A stretch of DNA of 64,000 bases from Curtobacterium sp. MCLR17_032 (GTDB taxonomy: Bacteria; Actinomycetota; Actinomycetes; Actinomycetales; Microbacteriaceae): the NCBI RefSeq assembly GCF_003234795.2, contig NZ_CP126268.1, positions 62,001 through 126,000 on the forward strand, in the 5' to 3' direction. A model generated the notes under the pieces. It ran no database searches. It was not told the origin of the DNA and saw only the letters and a list, made by a program, of their open reading frames with translations. The position numbers and the translations under genes are program-made. Shown here piece by piece: positions 1 through 8,724 of the stretch; position 1 is the first letter of the stretch, and each line of letters starts with the position of its first letter.

Positions 1-7
1 CACCCCC

Positions 8-31
8 GATCACTCGAGATCTCGAGCGATC
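8..31. promoter_or_regulatory. Near-perfect palindrome upstream of the flavin reductase operon
   Basis: The core CTCGAGATCTCGAG at 13-26 is a perfect 14-bp palindrome. It is flanked by GATC on both sides, so that 8-31 is a 24-bp palindrome with one mismatched pair. It lies about 85 bases upstream of the first gene and could be a regulator site, but no regulator for it is visible here. Confidence 0.35.
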
Positions 32-64
32 CCCAGTGCTCGTTCCGGGCAGATCGAGAGGGGC

Positions 65-86
65 GGTGCCGATGCTGAACGGCACC
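65..86 (+). promoter_or_regulatory. Small inverted repeat in the leader of the flavin operon
   Basis: GGTGCCG and CGGCACC form a 7-bp stem with an 8-base loop, ending 28 bases before the start codon and upstream of the ribosome binding site GGAGAGGA. It could be a leader hairpin or an operator half of unknown function. Confidence 0.25.
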
Positions 87-114
87 TGATCACACGCTGG
101 AGAGGAACGAGCCG

Positions 115-1584
115 ATGATCGACACCGCTCGCCCCGCACCGAGGACCGCCCCGGTCCCACGGTCATCGCACCCATCGACACCGCATCCGCCGGCCGTCGT
201 CGAGCCGTGGGACGTCGCCGCACGTCGCCGCCGCCGCTCCGGACGCCGCCGCCTGGCGATGGCGGACCTGCTCGTGGTGGCGACCTGGGCCTCCGCCGCG
301 GTGGCCGTCGCCCTGTGGCTCGTGTCACCGGGCTCCCACACCGTCACCGGCGTCAGCGGCGTCCTGACCGACGCCGGGATCGTCACCGGCCTCGTCGCGA
401 CCGACCTGGTCCTCGTGATGCTCGTCCTGGCTGCCCGCGTCCCGCTGCTCGATCGCGTCGTCGGCCAGGACCGAGCGATCGCGGTGCACCGCTCCCTCGG
501 CAAGCCGGTCCTCTTCCTGCTGCTCGGACACGGGGCGCTGCTCACCCTCGGGTACGCGGCGGCGGACGGGTCCGGTCCGGTCGCCGAGACGATCGCGCTG
601 TTCTCGAGCCCGGACATGCCGCTGGCGTACCTGGGCCTCGGGCTGTTCGTGCTCGTGGTCGTCAGCTCGCTCGTCGCCGTCCGTCGACGCCTGCCGTACG
701 AGGTGTGGCACGGCATCCACCTGCTCAGCTACGCCGCCGTCCTGGTCGCCCTGCCCCACATGCTCAGTGCCGGCAGCGTCCTGGCCCACGGCTCCTGGCA
801 GCGGGCGTACTGGATCGCGCTGTACGTCCTGTCCCTCGGGCTCATCGCGGTCTACCGCTTCGTCGTCCCGGTCGTCGTGAGCCTGCGGCACCGGATCCGC
901 GTCGTCGGCGTCGAACCCATCGCCCCCGGGGTGGTCTCGATCCACCTCGCCGGACGGGACCTGGACCGGCTCGGCGCCCGCGGCGGGCAGTACGGCGTGT
1001 GGCGGTTCTGGACCGGTGCGACGTGGTGGCACGCCCACCCGGTGTCGTTCTCGGCGGTCCCCACCGTCGACCGCGCGCGCATCACCGTCCGCGACCTCGG
1101 TGCGGGCTCGGCGCGACTCGGTCGGATCCGACCGGGTGCCGCGGTCTCGCTCGAGGGGCCGTACGGACTCTTCACGACGCACGCCCGGACCGCGCCGTAC
1201 CTGGCGCTCGTCGCGTCCGGCATCGGCATCACGCCGGTCCGTGCCCTGCTCCAGGACACCGACCTGCGGCCCGGCGAGGCCACGGTGCTGTTGCGTGGCA
1301 CCGACGACCGGCAGCAGTACCTGTGGCGGGAGACCGCGGCGCTCGCCGACGCCTCCGGCAGCGCGGTCTGCGCGATGGTCGGGCCGCGCGCCCGGTCCCG
1401 GCCCAGCTGGATGACGGAGGAGGACCTGCGCCGCGGGGTCACCCTCGGCTCGGTGTTCCCGCACCTGCTCGAGTCGGACCTGTACGTCTGCGGCCCGCAG
1501 TCCTGGGCCGACCTGGTGGTGCAGGACGCCCGACGGGCCGGGGTGCCCGCGCACCGGATCCACCACGAGCGGTTCGGCGCATGA
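115..1584 (+). CDS. Ferric-reductase-like transmembrane protein with FAD/NAD(P) reductase domain
   Basis: The 489-residue protein has a basic, Pro-rich N-terminus and about six membrane segments between residues 50 and 255. Heme-ligand candidate histidines are H125 (HRSLGK), H139, H199 and H202 (WHGIHLLSY). The cytosolic half is a ferredoxin-reductase fold with a flavin motif HPVSFSA at 308-314, a pyridine-nucleotide motif GIGITPV at 369-375 and CGPQSW at 459-464. From the family, it should pass electrons from NAD(P)H through FAD and heme across the membrane. GGAGAGGA precedes the ATG. It overlaps the next gene by ATGA and is followed by an FMN-binding protein and ApbE, so its acceptor is probably that external flavoprotein rather than ferric iron directly. 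That partner is inferred. Confidence 0.85.
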   Translation: MIDTARPAPRTAPVPRSSHPSTPHPPAVVEPWDVAARRRRRSGRRRLAMADLLVVATWASAAVAVALWLVSPGSHTVTGVSGVLTDAGIVTGLVATDLVLVMLVLAARVPLLDRVVGQDRAIAVHRSLGKPVLFLLLGHGALLTLGYAAADGSGPVAETIALFSSPDMPLAYLGLGLFVLVVVSSLVAVRRRLPYEVWHGIHLLSYAAVLVALPHMLSAGSVLAHGSWQRAYWIALYVLSLGLIAVYRFVVPVVVSLRHRIRVVGVEPIAPGVVSIHLAGRDLDRLGARGGQYGVWRFWTGATWWHAHPVSFSAVPTVDRARITVRDLGAGSARLGRIRPGAAVSLEGPYGLFTTHARTAPYLALVASGIGITPVRALLQDTDLRPGEATVLLRGTDDRQQYLWRETAALADASGSAVCAMVGPRARSRPSWMTEEDLRRGVTLGSVFPHLLESDLYVCGPQSWADLVVQDARRAGVPAHRIHHERFGA

Positions 1585-2060
1585 GGGCCCGGGCGGTCCT
1601 CGGCGGCGTGCTGTCCTCGGTCGCCGTGCTCGTGATCGGGTGGCAGGTCGGCGGGCAGACGGCGACGACGGCGAGCCCGCCGACGTCGACCTCGGACACG
1701 AGCGGGTCGGGCACGAGCGGGTCGGACACGAGTGGGTCCGGCACGAGCGGGACCTCCGGGTCGGCAGCGTCCGGGTCCACGACGTCCGGCACCTTCCTCG
1801 GTGCCGTCGCCCAGACCCGCTACGGACCCGTCCAGGTGCGCATCGTCGTCAGTGACGGCACGATCACCGACGTCACCGCACCACAGCTCACCGACGCGGA
1901 CGGCCGATCGGTGGCGATCAGCGCCCAAGCTGCCCCGGTCCTCCGCCAGGAGGCCCTGCAGGCGCAGTCCGCCCAGATCCAGGCCGTCAGCGGTGCGACC
2001 TTCACCAGCGAGGGCTACACGACGTCCCTGCAGTCCGCGATCGACCAGGCCGGACTGTGA
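1581..2060 (+). CDS. Secreted or membrane-anchored FMN-binding domain protein
   Basis: The 159-residue protein has an N-terminal hydrophobic segment (residues 5-25), a low-complexity Ser/Gly/Thr linker of repeated GSGTSGSDTS-type units (about 38-70), and a C-terminal FMN-binding domain. The SGAT motif near residue 137 (SGATFTSEGY) is the site where ApbE attaches FMN to Thr in RnfG/NqrC-like proteins. It starts inside the stop of the reductase gene (ATGA) and ends inside the start of apbE (GTGA). This gives a tight three-gene flavin-wiring operon. The linker likely spans the wall zone and holds the flavin domain outside the cell; that is inference. Confidence 0.85.
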   Translation: MRARAVLGGVLSSVAVLVIGWQVGGQTATTASPPTSTSDTSGSGTSGSDTSGSGTSGTSGSAASGSTTSGTFLGAVAQTRYGPVQVRIVVSDGTITDVTAPQLTDADGRSVAISAQAAPVLRQEALQAQSAQIQAVSGATFTSEGYTTSLQSAIDQAGL

Positions 2061-2806
2061 CGGTCCCCGCCGTCCCGGTCCGGACCTTCCCGACGATGGG
2101 CACCGTCGTGAGCCTGCGCGGCGCGGACGCCGAGACGGCCGCGCGGGTCCGGGCGGTCTTCGCCGGGTACGACCACCGGTACAGCCGGTACGACCCCGCT
2201 TCGGTGCTCAGCCGGGTCGCCGCCGGGACCCTCCGCCTCGCCGACACCCCCGAGGAGGTCCGTGACGTCTACGCGCTGGCCCTGACCTGGCGGGACCGGA
2301 CCGCGGGTGCCTTCACCCCGCACCGCCCGGACGGGACCATCGACCTGTCCGGCGTCGTCAAGGCCCTCGCCGTCCGCGACGCCGGCGTGCTGCTCGACGA
2401 CGCCTCCCCGGACTGGATGCTCAGCGCCGGCGGTGACGTCCTGGTCCGCGGCACCCACGACGGTGCACCCTGGCGGGTCGGCGTCGTCGACCCGGACCGG
2501 CGCGACGCCCTGGCCGACGTCGTGCAGCTCGACGCGCCCCGACGTGCGGTCGCGACCTCCGGCACCGCCGAACGGGGGGAACACGTCTGGCGCCGCTCGG
2601 TCCCGACCTTCGCGCAGGTCACGGTCGTGGCCGACGACATCGTCACGGCCGACGTCCTCGCCACCGCGGTCCTGGCCGGGGACGAGGCCGACCTCGCCCG
2701 CACCACTGCGGACGGCACGGTCGACGTCCTGGCGTTCGGCGTCGACGGCCGCGCCTGGGCGACACCCGGACTCGCCGCCCGGTCATGCAGCAGGATGGGG
2801 GCGTGA
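2057..2806 (+). CDS. apbE: FAD:protein FMN transferase (ApbE)
   Basis: The 249-residue protein belongs to the ApbE family, which moves FMN from FAD to a Ser/Thr of the acceptor protein using Mg2+. Visible signs are the N-terminal TFPTMGTVVSL motif, the central DLSGVVKALAV segment, LSAGGDVLVRG near residue 133, and AVATSGTAERGEHV near residue 170. It lacks an evident lipobox or signal peptide and is at the short end for the family. The GTG start overlaps the FMN-binding gene by GTGA, and that protein is the obvious substrate. The next gene again starts with a GTGA overlap. Confidence 0.88.
   Translation: MTVPAVPVRTFPTMGTVVSLRGADAETAARVRAVFAGYDHRYSRYDPASVLSRVAAGTLRLADTPEEVRDVYALALTWRDRTAGAFTPHRPDGTIDLSGVVKALAVRDAGVLLDDASPDWMLSAGGDVLVRGTHDGAPWRVGVVDPDRRDALADVVQLDAPRRAVATSGTAERGEHVWRRSVPTFAQVTVVADDIVTADVLATAVLAGDEADLARTTADGTVDVLAFGVDGRAWATPGLAARSCSRMGA
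2791..2796 (+). promoter_or_regulatory. Candidate -10 box (CAGGAT) for a leaderless kinase transcript
   Basis: CAGGAT ends exactly 6 bases before the GTG at 2803. The same spacing recurs at many starts in this window. The site lies inside apbE, so the kinase may also have its own promoter. Confidence 0.35.
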
Positions 2807-3459
2807 GCACGCCGGAGCCCCTGTCCGCCGACCAGGCCGTCGCACGCGCGGTGGCGCTCGCCGGGGCGGGTGGCCGGAGCGTGCTCGGCATCGCGGGTGC
2901 TCCCGGCGCGGGCAAGTCGACCCTCGCCCGCCGGGTCGTCACCGCGGTCACCGAGCAGCTCGGCCCGGGCGTCGCCGTCCAGGTCCCGATGGACGGCTTC
3001 CACCTGGCGAACGCCGCACTCGACGCCCTGGGCCGGCACGACCGCAAGGGCGCGATCGACACCTTCGACGCGGCCGGGTACGTGGCGCTGGTCCGACGGC
3101 TGGTCGGAGGTCCGGACGCGGAGGGTGCCGAGACGATCTGGGCGCCGGACTTCGACCGCCGCGTCGACGAACCCGTCGCCGGCAGCATCGCCGTCCCGCC
3201 GGAGACCGTGCTCGTCGTCTCCGAGGGCAACTACCTGCTCGACCAGTCCGCCCCGTGGCGCGAGCTGCCGGGACAGTTCACCGAGACCTGGGCCTGCGTG
3301 GTCGACGACGACGTGCGCATCGACCGCCTCGTCGGCCGGCACATGCGCCACGGCCGCGACCACGAATCAGCCCGGGCCTGGGCCGTGCAGGTGGACGGCG
3401 TCAACGCCGCACGCGTCACGGCGGACCTGCACCGGGCCTCCGTCCTGGTCCGGACCTGA
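2803..3459 (+). CDS. Nucleoside/nucleotide kinase family protein (uridine-kinase/PanK-like P-loop)
   Basis: This is a P-loop kinase of about 218 residues. The Walker A motif is GAPGAGKS, followed by QVPMDGFHLAN (the DGFH signature of uridine-kinase/pantothenate-kinase relatives), APDFDRRVDEP, VVSEGNYLLD and a late GRHMRHGRD arginine-rich lid. The substrate cannot be told; relatives are annotated as fructose or nucleoside kinases. An in-frame ATG at 2785 would add six residues, but the GTG at 2803 overlaps the apbE stop (GTGA) and is chosen. It follows the flavin operon without a gap, though no functional link is obvious. Confidence 0.75.
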   Translation: MSTPEPLSADQAVARAVALAGAGGRSVLGIAGAPGAGKSTLARRVVTAVTEQLGPGVAVQVPMDGFHLANAALDALGRHDRKGAIDTFDAAGYVALVRRLVGGPDAEGAETIWAPDFDRRVDEPVAGSIAVPPETVLVVSEGNYLLDQSAPWRELPGQFTETWACVVDDDVRIDRLVGRHMRHGRDHESARAWAVQVDGVNAARVTADLHRASVLVRT

Positions 3460-3508
3460 GACCCCGCCACCGCACCATCCCGCACGACCCGACCGACAGG
3501 AGCACGAC

Positions 3509-4348
3509 GTGACCATCGCCATCACCGGGGCCACCGGCAACATCGGCGGCGCCGTCGCCCGCGCGCTCGCCGCGGACGGCACGCCGTTCCGCATGGTCGT
3601 CCGCGACGCCGCCCGTGCCCCGGAGCTGCCCGGCACCGAGGTCGCGGTCGCCACCTACGCCGACGCCGACGCAGCCCGCGCCGCCTTCGCGGACGTCGAC
3701 GTGCTGTTCCTGGTGTCCGGGGCGGAGGCCCGTGACCGGCTCGACCAGCACCGCACCGTCATCCGGGCCGCGGCCGACGCCGGGGTCCGGCACGTCGTCT
3801 ACACGTCGTTCCAGGGCGCGGCCGCCGACGCCACCTTCACGCTCGGTCGTGACCACTTCTGGACCGAGCAGGCGATCCGTGACACCTCGATGGCGCACAC
3901 GTTCCTGCGGGACTCGTTCTACCTGGACTTCGTCGAGGACCTGGTCGGCGAGGACGGCGTGATCCGCGGTCCGGCGGGCGAGGGGGCGATGGCCGCGGTC
4001 GCCCGTGCCGATGTCGCACGCGTGGCGACGGCCGTCCTCCGCGAGCCGTCGCGGCACCTCGACCGCACGTACGACCTGACGGGTCCGGCCGCGATCACCC
4101 TCGAGCAGGCGGCGTCGGTCGTCAGCGAGGTCCGTGGGCGCCCGGTGTCGTACCACCGCGAGTCCCTGGAGGAGGCCTACGCCTCCCGGCAGCGCTGGCA
4201 GCCCGAGCCGTGGCAGGCCGACGCCTGGGTCAGCACCTACACGGCGATCGCGGACGGGTCGCTCCGCAAGGTGTCCGGTGACGTCGAGCGGGTCACCGGC
4301 CGTCCGCCGATGACGCTCCGTCAGGTCCTGGAGGCCCGGGGGGACTGA
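3509..4348 (+). CDS. NmrA-like NAD(P)H-binding SDR family protein
   Basis: The 279-residue protein begins with a Rossmann motif GATGNIGG at residues 7-14 and continues like atypical SDR/NmrA proteins (quinone oxidoreductase QorB-like): VVRDAARAPEL, VLFLVSGAEA, HVVYTSFQGAA, then HTFLRDSFYLDF. The usual active-site Tyr-x-x-x-Lys pair is not evident, as is normal for NmrA-type sensors or reductases. The GTG start has AGGAG about 7 bases upstream. It is about 50 bases after the kinase gene on the same strand. Confidence 0.75.
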   Translation: MTIAITGATGNIGGAVARALAADGTPFRMVVRDAARAPELPGTEVAVATYADADAARAAFADVDVLFLVSGAEARDRLDQHRTVIRAAADAGVRHVVYTSFQGAAADATFTLGRDHFWTEQAIRDTSMAHTFLRDSFYLDFVEDLVGEDGVIRGPAGEGAMAAVARADVARVATAVLREPSRHLDRTYDLTGPAAITLEQAASVVSEVRGRPVSYHRESLEEAYASRQRWQPEPWQADAWVSTYTAIADGSLRKVSGDVERVTGRPPMTLRQVLEARGD

Positions 4349-4358
4349 TCCGCGCCGG

Positions 4359-4394
4359 TCCCGTCAGCCGCACTGCTCCCGTCAGCCGCACTGC
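4359..4394. repeat. 18-bp direct duplication over the glycosyltransferase stop codon
   Basis: The unit TCCCGTCAGCCGCACTGC occurs twice in tandem (4359-4376 and 4377-4394). The minus-strand stop codon (4382-4384) lies in the second unit. The duplication therefore lies across the 3' end of the glycosyltransferase gene. Confidence 0.6.
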
Positions 4395-6475
4395 CACAGG
4401 GTCCAGCCCGTCTGCCGGTGGTGGGCTCCAGCACCGGACGGGTGGCGGGCCTCCCGGTCGGCCGGACCCGCGTGTCCGCCGAACCGGAGGTGCGACGGGT
4501 CGGACGACCCGGGCCGCACACCGGGCCCGTCCTGCCGGACCAGCCGGCAGGGGTCGTGCGCCACGTACTGGCGGACCGGGTCGTCCGCCGAGGCTCCGGT
4601 GCGCTCCACGAGCAGCCGGGCGCCGGAGCGGACCTCGGCGCCGACCTGCCCGACCGTGAAGACGGGGACGCGTCCGGAGTAGCCGCCGTCGGTGAGCACG
4701 GCCCGACCGGTGGTGGCGATCACCTCGGCGGAGACGCGCCACGAGTCGGACAGGAACAGCGGCCGACCGTCCCGCCCGCCGCCGAGCGCCAGCGCGGTCC
4801 GGACGAGCAGGCGGGTGTCCGACGGCACCGGTGTCGTCCCTCCGGTGACCGCCGGTGCCGACACGTGGAAGACCTCGCGGTCCTCGTGGGTGCCGCGTGC
4901 CGCCAGGCTGTCGACGGTCCCGACGGACGCGTCCTCCCCGGTCCCGTCGCGCTGGGCGTCCAGGGCCTGCAGTGAGAACGCGGCCGGTCCGGCGAGCAGT
5001 GCGGCGGCGGTCGCGAGGGCGACCAGGCGCCGCGCGCGCCGACGGACGGGCCGGCCCTTCGTCGTGGCGCGGCGTGCAGACCACCGGTCCGGGGGGACCA
5101 CCGCGAGCACCAGTGCGACGGCGGCGGCCGCCAGGCCCGCGAGGACCGCGGGCAGTGCCAGGACCTCGGGCGTCCCGCCCGTCCGGTCCAGCCACCGCCA
5201 CCAGACCGTCTCGACCAGCAGCAGTGCGGCGAGCGTGTACCGGGGCACCGGCCGGGAGGCACGCAGCAGTCCGACCGCCCCGCGCCACCCCGAGGCGGCC
5301 AGCAGGCACAGCTGCACGCCGAGCGCCGCGACGTACGCGGTGTGCGGGAGGTGCATGACCGACAGGACCGCGGCGGCCGTGACGGTCCAGACGAGCACGG
5401 TGACCGCCGTCGCCCGGGCGGCCCGACCGTCCCCGCCGGTGTGACGGGTCCCGTGCGCGCCGGTGTGACGCGTCCCGTCCGCGCCGGTGCGGGGCCGGAG
5501 GGAGGCGAGCGCGAGCACCGCGCCGAGGACCGCGGCGGGCAGCAGCCACCCGATCTGCGTCGCGTACTGCGGGTCGACGAGCTTCGTCAGACCGGTCCCG
5601 TGGCCCGCGCCGGGGATGGGGTGGATCCACGGGGAGCCGCCACCCTCGGCGGGCACCGCACCCGGGACCAGCCCGGGCAGGAACCGACCCAGCCCGTTGT
5701 ACCCGAACACCATGGCGAACGGGTCGTCGTCCGTCGTGCCGTCGATCCACGGCCGCTGGCCCGCGGGCGCGAGCGCCAACGCGACCGTCCATGACAGCGA
5801 CGACACGACCGCGACGGCCGCCAGGACCGACGTCCGCACGACCCGTCGACCGGAGGCGGAGCCGAGCCAGGTGCCGAGCAGCAGGGCGGGGAGGACGAAC
5901 CACGCCTGCAGCATCTTCGCCTGGAAGCCGACGCCGACCGCCAGGCCCGCGGCGACGAGGGGCCACCACCTCCCGGTCAACACCGAGCGCTGCCAGCAGC
6001 AGAGCGCCACCGCCAGGGCCGCCGTGACCATCGCGTCCTCCATCGGGTGCGCGAACATCGACACGAAGACGGGCGTCGTCGCCGCTGCGGCCGCGGCGAC
6101 CAGGCCGGTGCCCGGACCCGCCCAGCGCAGTCCGACGAGCGAGCAGGCCCAGATGGTGACGAGCCCCTCGACCACCTGGGGGAACGCGAGTGCCGCGGTC
6201 GAGTTCCCGAGCAGCCGCAGGCTGAGTGCCTGCGGGACCGCGAAGCCGCTGAGCTTGTCGAGCGTGACGGTCGCACCGGGGTCGAAGGCACCGGAGGCCA
6301 GCGCTGCCCAGGACTCGGACATCGACCGCGCGGCCGACTGGTAGAAGGTGAAGTCACCGCCGCGGCCGAGGTTCCAGCAGAACAGCACGAGGGCGCCGAC
6401 CAGGATGCCGACGAGGGTCCAGCGTGCGCTCGGGCGTTGGTCGCGCCACCGGGCGGGTCTCGTCGTGTCGTCCAC
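4382..6475 (-). CDS. Polytopic ArnT/PMT-like (GT39/GT83 clan) glycosyltransferase
   Basis: The 697-residue membrane protein has about 11-12 hydrophobic segments. The first extracytoplasmic loop holds GGDFTFYQSAARSMSESW and later VTLDKLSGFAVPQALSLRLLG, a layout typical of ArnT/YkcB-like transferases that use polyprenyl-phosphate sugars outside the membrane. AHPMEDAMVTAALAVAL and WIDGTTDDDPF further match the YkcB group. A 24-bp in-frame duplication encodes GTRHTGAHGTRHTG. The C-terminal 200 residues are a soluble, extracytoplasmic domain. The start is GTG at 6475. The acceptor (teichoic acid, glycolipid or protein) cannot be read from the sequence. Confidence 0.78.
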   Translation of the reverse strand: MDDTTRPARWRDQRPSARWTLVGILVGALVLFCWNLGRGGDFTFYQSAARSMSESWAALASGAFDPGATVTLDKLSGFAVPQALSLRLLGNSTAALAFPQVVEGLVTIWACSLVGLRWAGPGTGLVAAAAAATTPVFVSMFAHPMEDAMVTAALAVALCCWQRSVLTGRWWPLVAAGLAVGVGFQAKMLQAWFVLPALLLGTWLGSASGRRVVRTSVLAAVAVVSSLSWTVALALAPAGQRPWIDGTTDDDPFAMVFGYNGLGRFLPGLVPGAVPAEGGGSPWIHPIPGAGHGTGLTKLVDPQYATQIGWLLPAAVLGAVLALASLRPRTGADGTRHTGAHGTRHTGGDGRAARATAVTVLVWTVTAAAVLSVMHLPHTAYVAALGVQLCLLAASGWRGAVGLLRASRPVPRYTLAALLLVETVWWRWLDRTGGTPEVLALPAVLAGLAAAAVALVLAVVPPDRWSARRATTKGRPVRRRARRLVALATAAALLAGPAAFSLQALDAQRDGTGEDASVGTVDSLAARGTHEDREVFHVSAPAVTGGTTPVPSDTRLLVRTALALGGGRDGRPLFLSDSWRVSAEVIATTGRAVLTDGGYSGRVPVFTVGQVGAEVRSGARLLVERTGASADDPVRQYVAHDPCRLVRQDGPGVRPGSSDPSHLRFGGHAGPADREARHPSGAGAHHRQTGWTLWQCG
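5439..5486. repeat. Two 24-bp tandem copies within the glycosyltransferase gene
   Basis: The copies at 5439-5462 and 5463-5486 differ at two bases and encode the repeated peptide DGTRHTGA/HGTRHTGG in a cytoplasmic or loop region between membrane segments. The length keeps the reading frame, so copy number could vary without loss of function. Confidence 0.6.
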
Positions 6476-6657
6476 GTCCGGGAGGCTGTCGGTCCAGTCG
6501 ATGGACCAGCCGCGGTGGTGCCGTCAGATCGCTGCTGATCGCCGGCGGACACTGAGACGACACCCAGCGGACGCCGAGCGGCGGACCGGACTTCCCAGCC
6601 CCGACGGCTTGGACGGCCCGGTCGGTCCGTGCGTCCTGGTCTGGCTGGACGGCCTGG

Positions 6658-7929
6658 TCAGCGGACCTTCCGCGCCGCAACCGACCCGACGACCCCGAGC
6701 AGCAGCACCGCGACCAGCACGGTCAGCAGCGGCGCCGTCCAGCCGCCGGTCGCCCCGTGCAGCGCGCCCGCAACGAGGGGCCCAGCCGAACCGAGCAGGT
6801 ACCCGCCACCCTGCACGAACGCGGACATCCGGCGGGCGTCGTCGTCGTTCGACACCAGCCGGACGATGACGATGAAGATGATCGTGATGCCACCACCCTG
6901 GGCCGCACCACCGAGCACCGACCACAGCAGCCAGAGCTGCGGGGCGACCAGGAGCCCGAGCGGCATCGCCAGCCAGAAGAACGCGACCAGGACGATGATG
7001 ACCCGCGGCCGGAACCGGCTGGCGAGCACCGGGACTCCGAGCGCCCCGACGACCGCGAGGATCTGGAACACCGACGAGCTCGCGCCCGAGGACGCCGTGT
7101 CGAAGCCGATCTCGTCGTGCAGCAGCGTCGGGATCCACGCGGTCAGGGCGTAGTACGAGAACGCCTGGCCGCCGAACGCGAGCATGAGCCCCCACGTCAC
7201 CCAGCGCTTGGCGGGGTGCGGCAGGGTCTCGACCTCGGCCGTAGCGCCGCGCGACGTGACGGTCCGCACCGACCCGGTGTCGAGCACCTGGTCGATCGGC
7301 CCGGTGACGGGCAGCGGCTCCGGGTCGTGGTCGGTGCCGCGCCAGGCAGCGCCCGCGCCCACCGTGTAGGTCCAGGCGGCGGCCGCGACGAGCGCCAGGA
7401 CACCCCACACCGCGATCGCGACGGGCCATCCCCAGGCGGCCGCTATCGGTGCGGTGCCGAGCGAGGTGATCATCGACCCGACGTTGAGCGCCGACGTGTA
7501 CACACCGGTGACCAGGCCGACCCGCTCCGGTGACGTGTCGCGGCGGATCACGACCGGGATCACCACGTTGCCGATCGTGATGCCGATGCCGATCACCGCG
7601 GTGCCGATGAGCAGCGCGGCCTCGTGCGGGATCGACCGGACGACGGTCCCGACCAGCACGATGACGAGCGACAGGGACACCGCACGCTCCGCGGTGAAGC
7701 GGGCGATGACCCAGCTGGCGAACGGCGTCGCGAGGGCGAAGCAGAGCACCGGGATGGTGGTGAGCAGACCGGCGACCGTCGCGGTCATGCCGAGGTCGGC
7801 GCGGACGTCGCCGATCACCGGCGCCGGGGCGACGATCGGCCCGCGGAAGTTCAGGGCGACCAGGACGATCGCGGCCGGCAGCAGCCAGGCGGCTCCGCGC
7901 AGGCCGGACCGGACCGTGCCGGTGGTCAT
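6658..7929 (-). CDS. MFS transporter, CynX/NimT-like
   Basis: The 423-residue, 12-segment permease resembles the CynX/NimT group: ALNFRGPIVAPAPVIGDVRADLGM near the N-terminus is typical of this branch, which covers cyanate, nitroimidazole and related small-molecule carriers. A cytoplasmic loop of about 45 residues joins the two halves. The ATG at 7929 overlaps the stop of the upstream HAD gene by ATGA, so the two are translationally coupled. A longer reading frame to 8019 exists but overlaps HAD coding sequence and is not needed. The substrate is unknown. Confidence 0.82.
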   Translation of the reverse strand: MTTGTVRSGLRGAAWLLPAAIVLVALNFRGPIVAPAPVIGDVRADLGMTATVAGLLTTIPVLCFALATPFASWVIARFTAERAVSLSLVIVLVGTVVRSIPHEAALLIGTAVIGIGITIGNVVIPVVIRRDTSPERVGLVTGVYTSALNVGSMITSLGTAPIAAAWGWPVAIAVWGVLALVAAAAWTYTVGAGAAWRGTDHDPEPLPVTGPIDQVLDTGSVRTVTSRGATAEVETLPHPAKRWVTWGLMLAFGGQAFSYYALTAWIPTLLHDEIGFDTASSGASSSVFQILAVVGALGVPVLASRFRPRVIIVLVAFFWLAMPLGLLVAPQLWLLWSVLGGAAQGGGITIIFIVIVRLVSNDDDARRMSAFVQGGGYLLGSAGPLVAGALHGATGGWTAPLLTVLVAVLLLGVVGSVAARKVR

Positions 7930-8600
7930 GCGGTCGGCAGCAGGATCGGCAGCAGGTCGAGCGGGGTCGCCGCCTGCGCGATGGTGTCCGCGGCCTCGGC
8001 GGGGGAGCCGTAGCCCCACTCCGCGAAGACCGTCGGGACGCCGTGTGCCGCGGCACCCTCGACGTCGTGCAGGCGGTCGCCGACGAGCACCGGGCGGGAC
8101 ACGTCGAACCCGCGGGCACGCAGGCGACGCAGGGCCTCCTCGACGACGTCGGCCTTGGCGGAGCGGACCTCGTCGTCGCTCGCTCCGGTGATGACGTCGA
8201 TGTCCCCGGTCAGGCCGTAGTGCTCGAGGATGTACGTCGCCGGCGTCTCGGGCTTGCTCGTCGCGGTCGAGATCGGCACGCCGGCCTCGTGCAGGGTGTG
8301 CAGGACGACGTCGATGCCCGGGTACATCAGGCTGTCCAGGGCCCCGTGCGACAGGTAGTGCTCGCGGTACACGGACAGGGTGCGTTCGGTGAGCTCGTCG
8401 TCCATGCCCATCGCGATCCGGAAGGTGTCGAGGATCGGCGGCCCGACGAACGACAGCAGGGTCTCGCGGTCCGGCACCGGGACGCCGACCTGCTGGAACG
8501 TGTACGTCAGGCTCTCGAGGATGCCCGGCGCCGAGTCGCTGATGGTGCCGTCGAGGTCGAACAGGACGGCGGTGAAGGGGCGCTCCGGGCTGCTTGTCAT
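7926..8600 (-). CDS. HAD-superfamily hydrolase (phosphoglycolate phosphatase-like)
   Basis: The 224-residue protein has all HAD motifs: FDLDGTI (nucleophile D16 and acid D18), STATSKP (motif II, near 107), the conserved Lys in AKADVVEEAL, and VGDRLHDVEGA (motif IV). The cap after motif I is helical, as in subclass IA (Gph/PpaX). It likely hydrolyses a small phosphate ester such as 2-phosphoglycolate, but the sequence does not fix the substrate. A TAGGCT hexamer lies upstream and ACAGG is placed as a weak ribosome binding site. It forms an operon with the downstream MFS gene. Confidence 0.82.
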   Translation of the reverse strand: MTSSPERPFTAVLFDLDGTISDSAPGILESLTYTFQQVGVPVPDRETLLSFVGPPILDTFRIAMGMDDELTERTLSVYREHYLSHGALDSLMYPGIDVVLHTLHEAGVPISTATSKPETPATYILEHYGLTGDIDVITGASDDEVRSAKADVVEEALRRLRARGFDVSRPVLVGDRLHDVEGAAAHGVPTVFAEWGYGSPAEAADTIAQAATPLDLLPILLPTA

Positions 8601-8724
8601 GACCTGTCCAGCCTAACCGCGGCGGACCGTCAGGCCGCGACGGACGGCCGGGCCGCGACGCAGGGTCGGGCCGCAGCCGGATGCCGGGCCGGGCGTGCGG
8701 GGCGGGGCCGGGACGGGCCTCCCG

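Noticed and set aside
7930..8019. Longer N-terminus for the CynX-like MFS gene
   Set aside because: The added 30 residues overlap HAD coding sequence and are Arg/Pro-rich. The ATG at 7929 gives the usual ATGA coupling.
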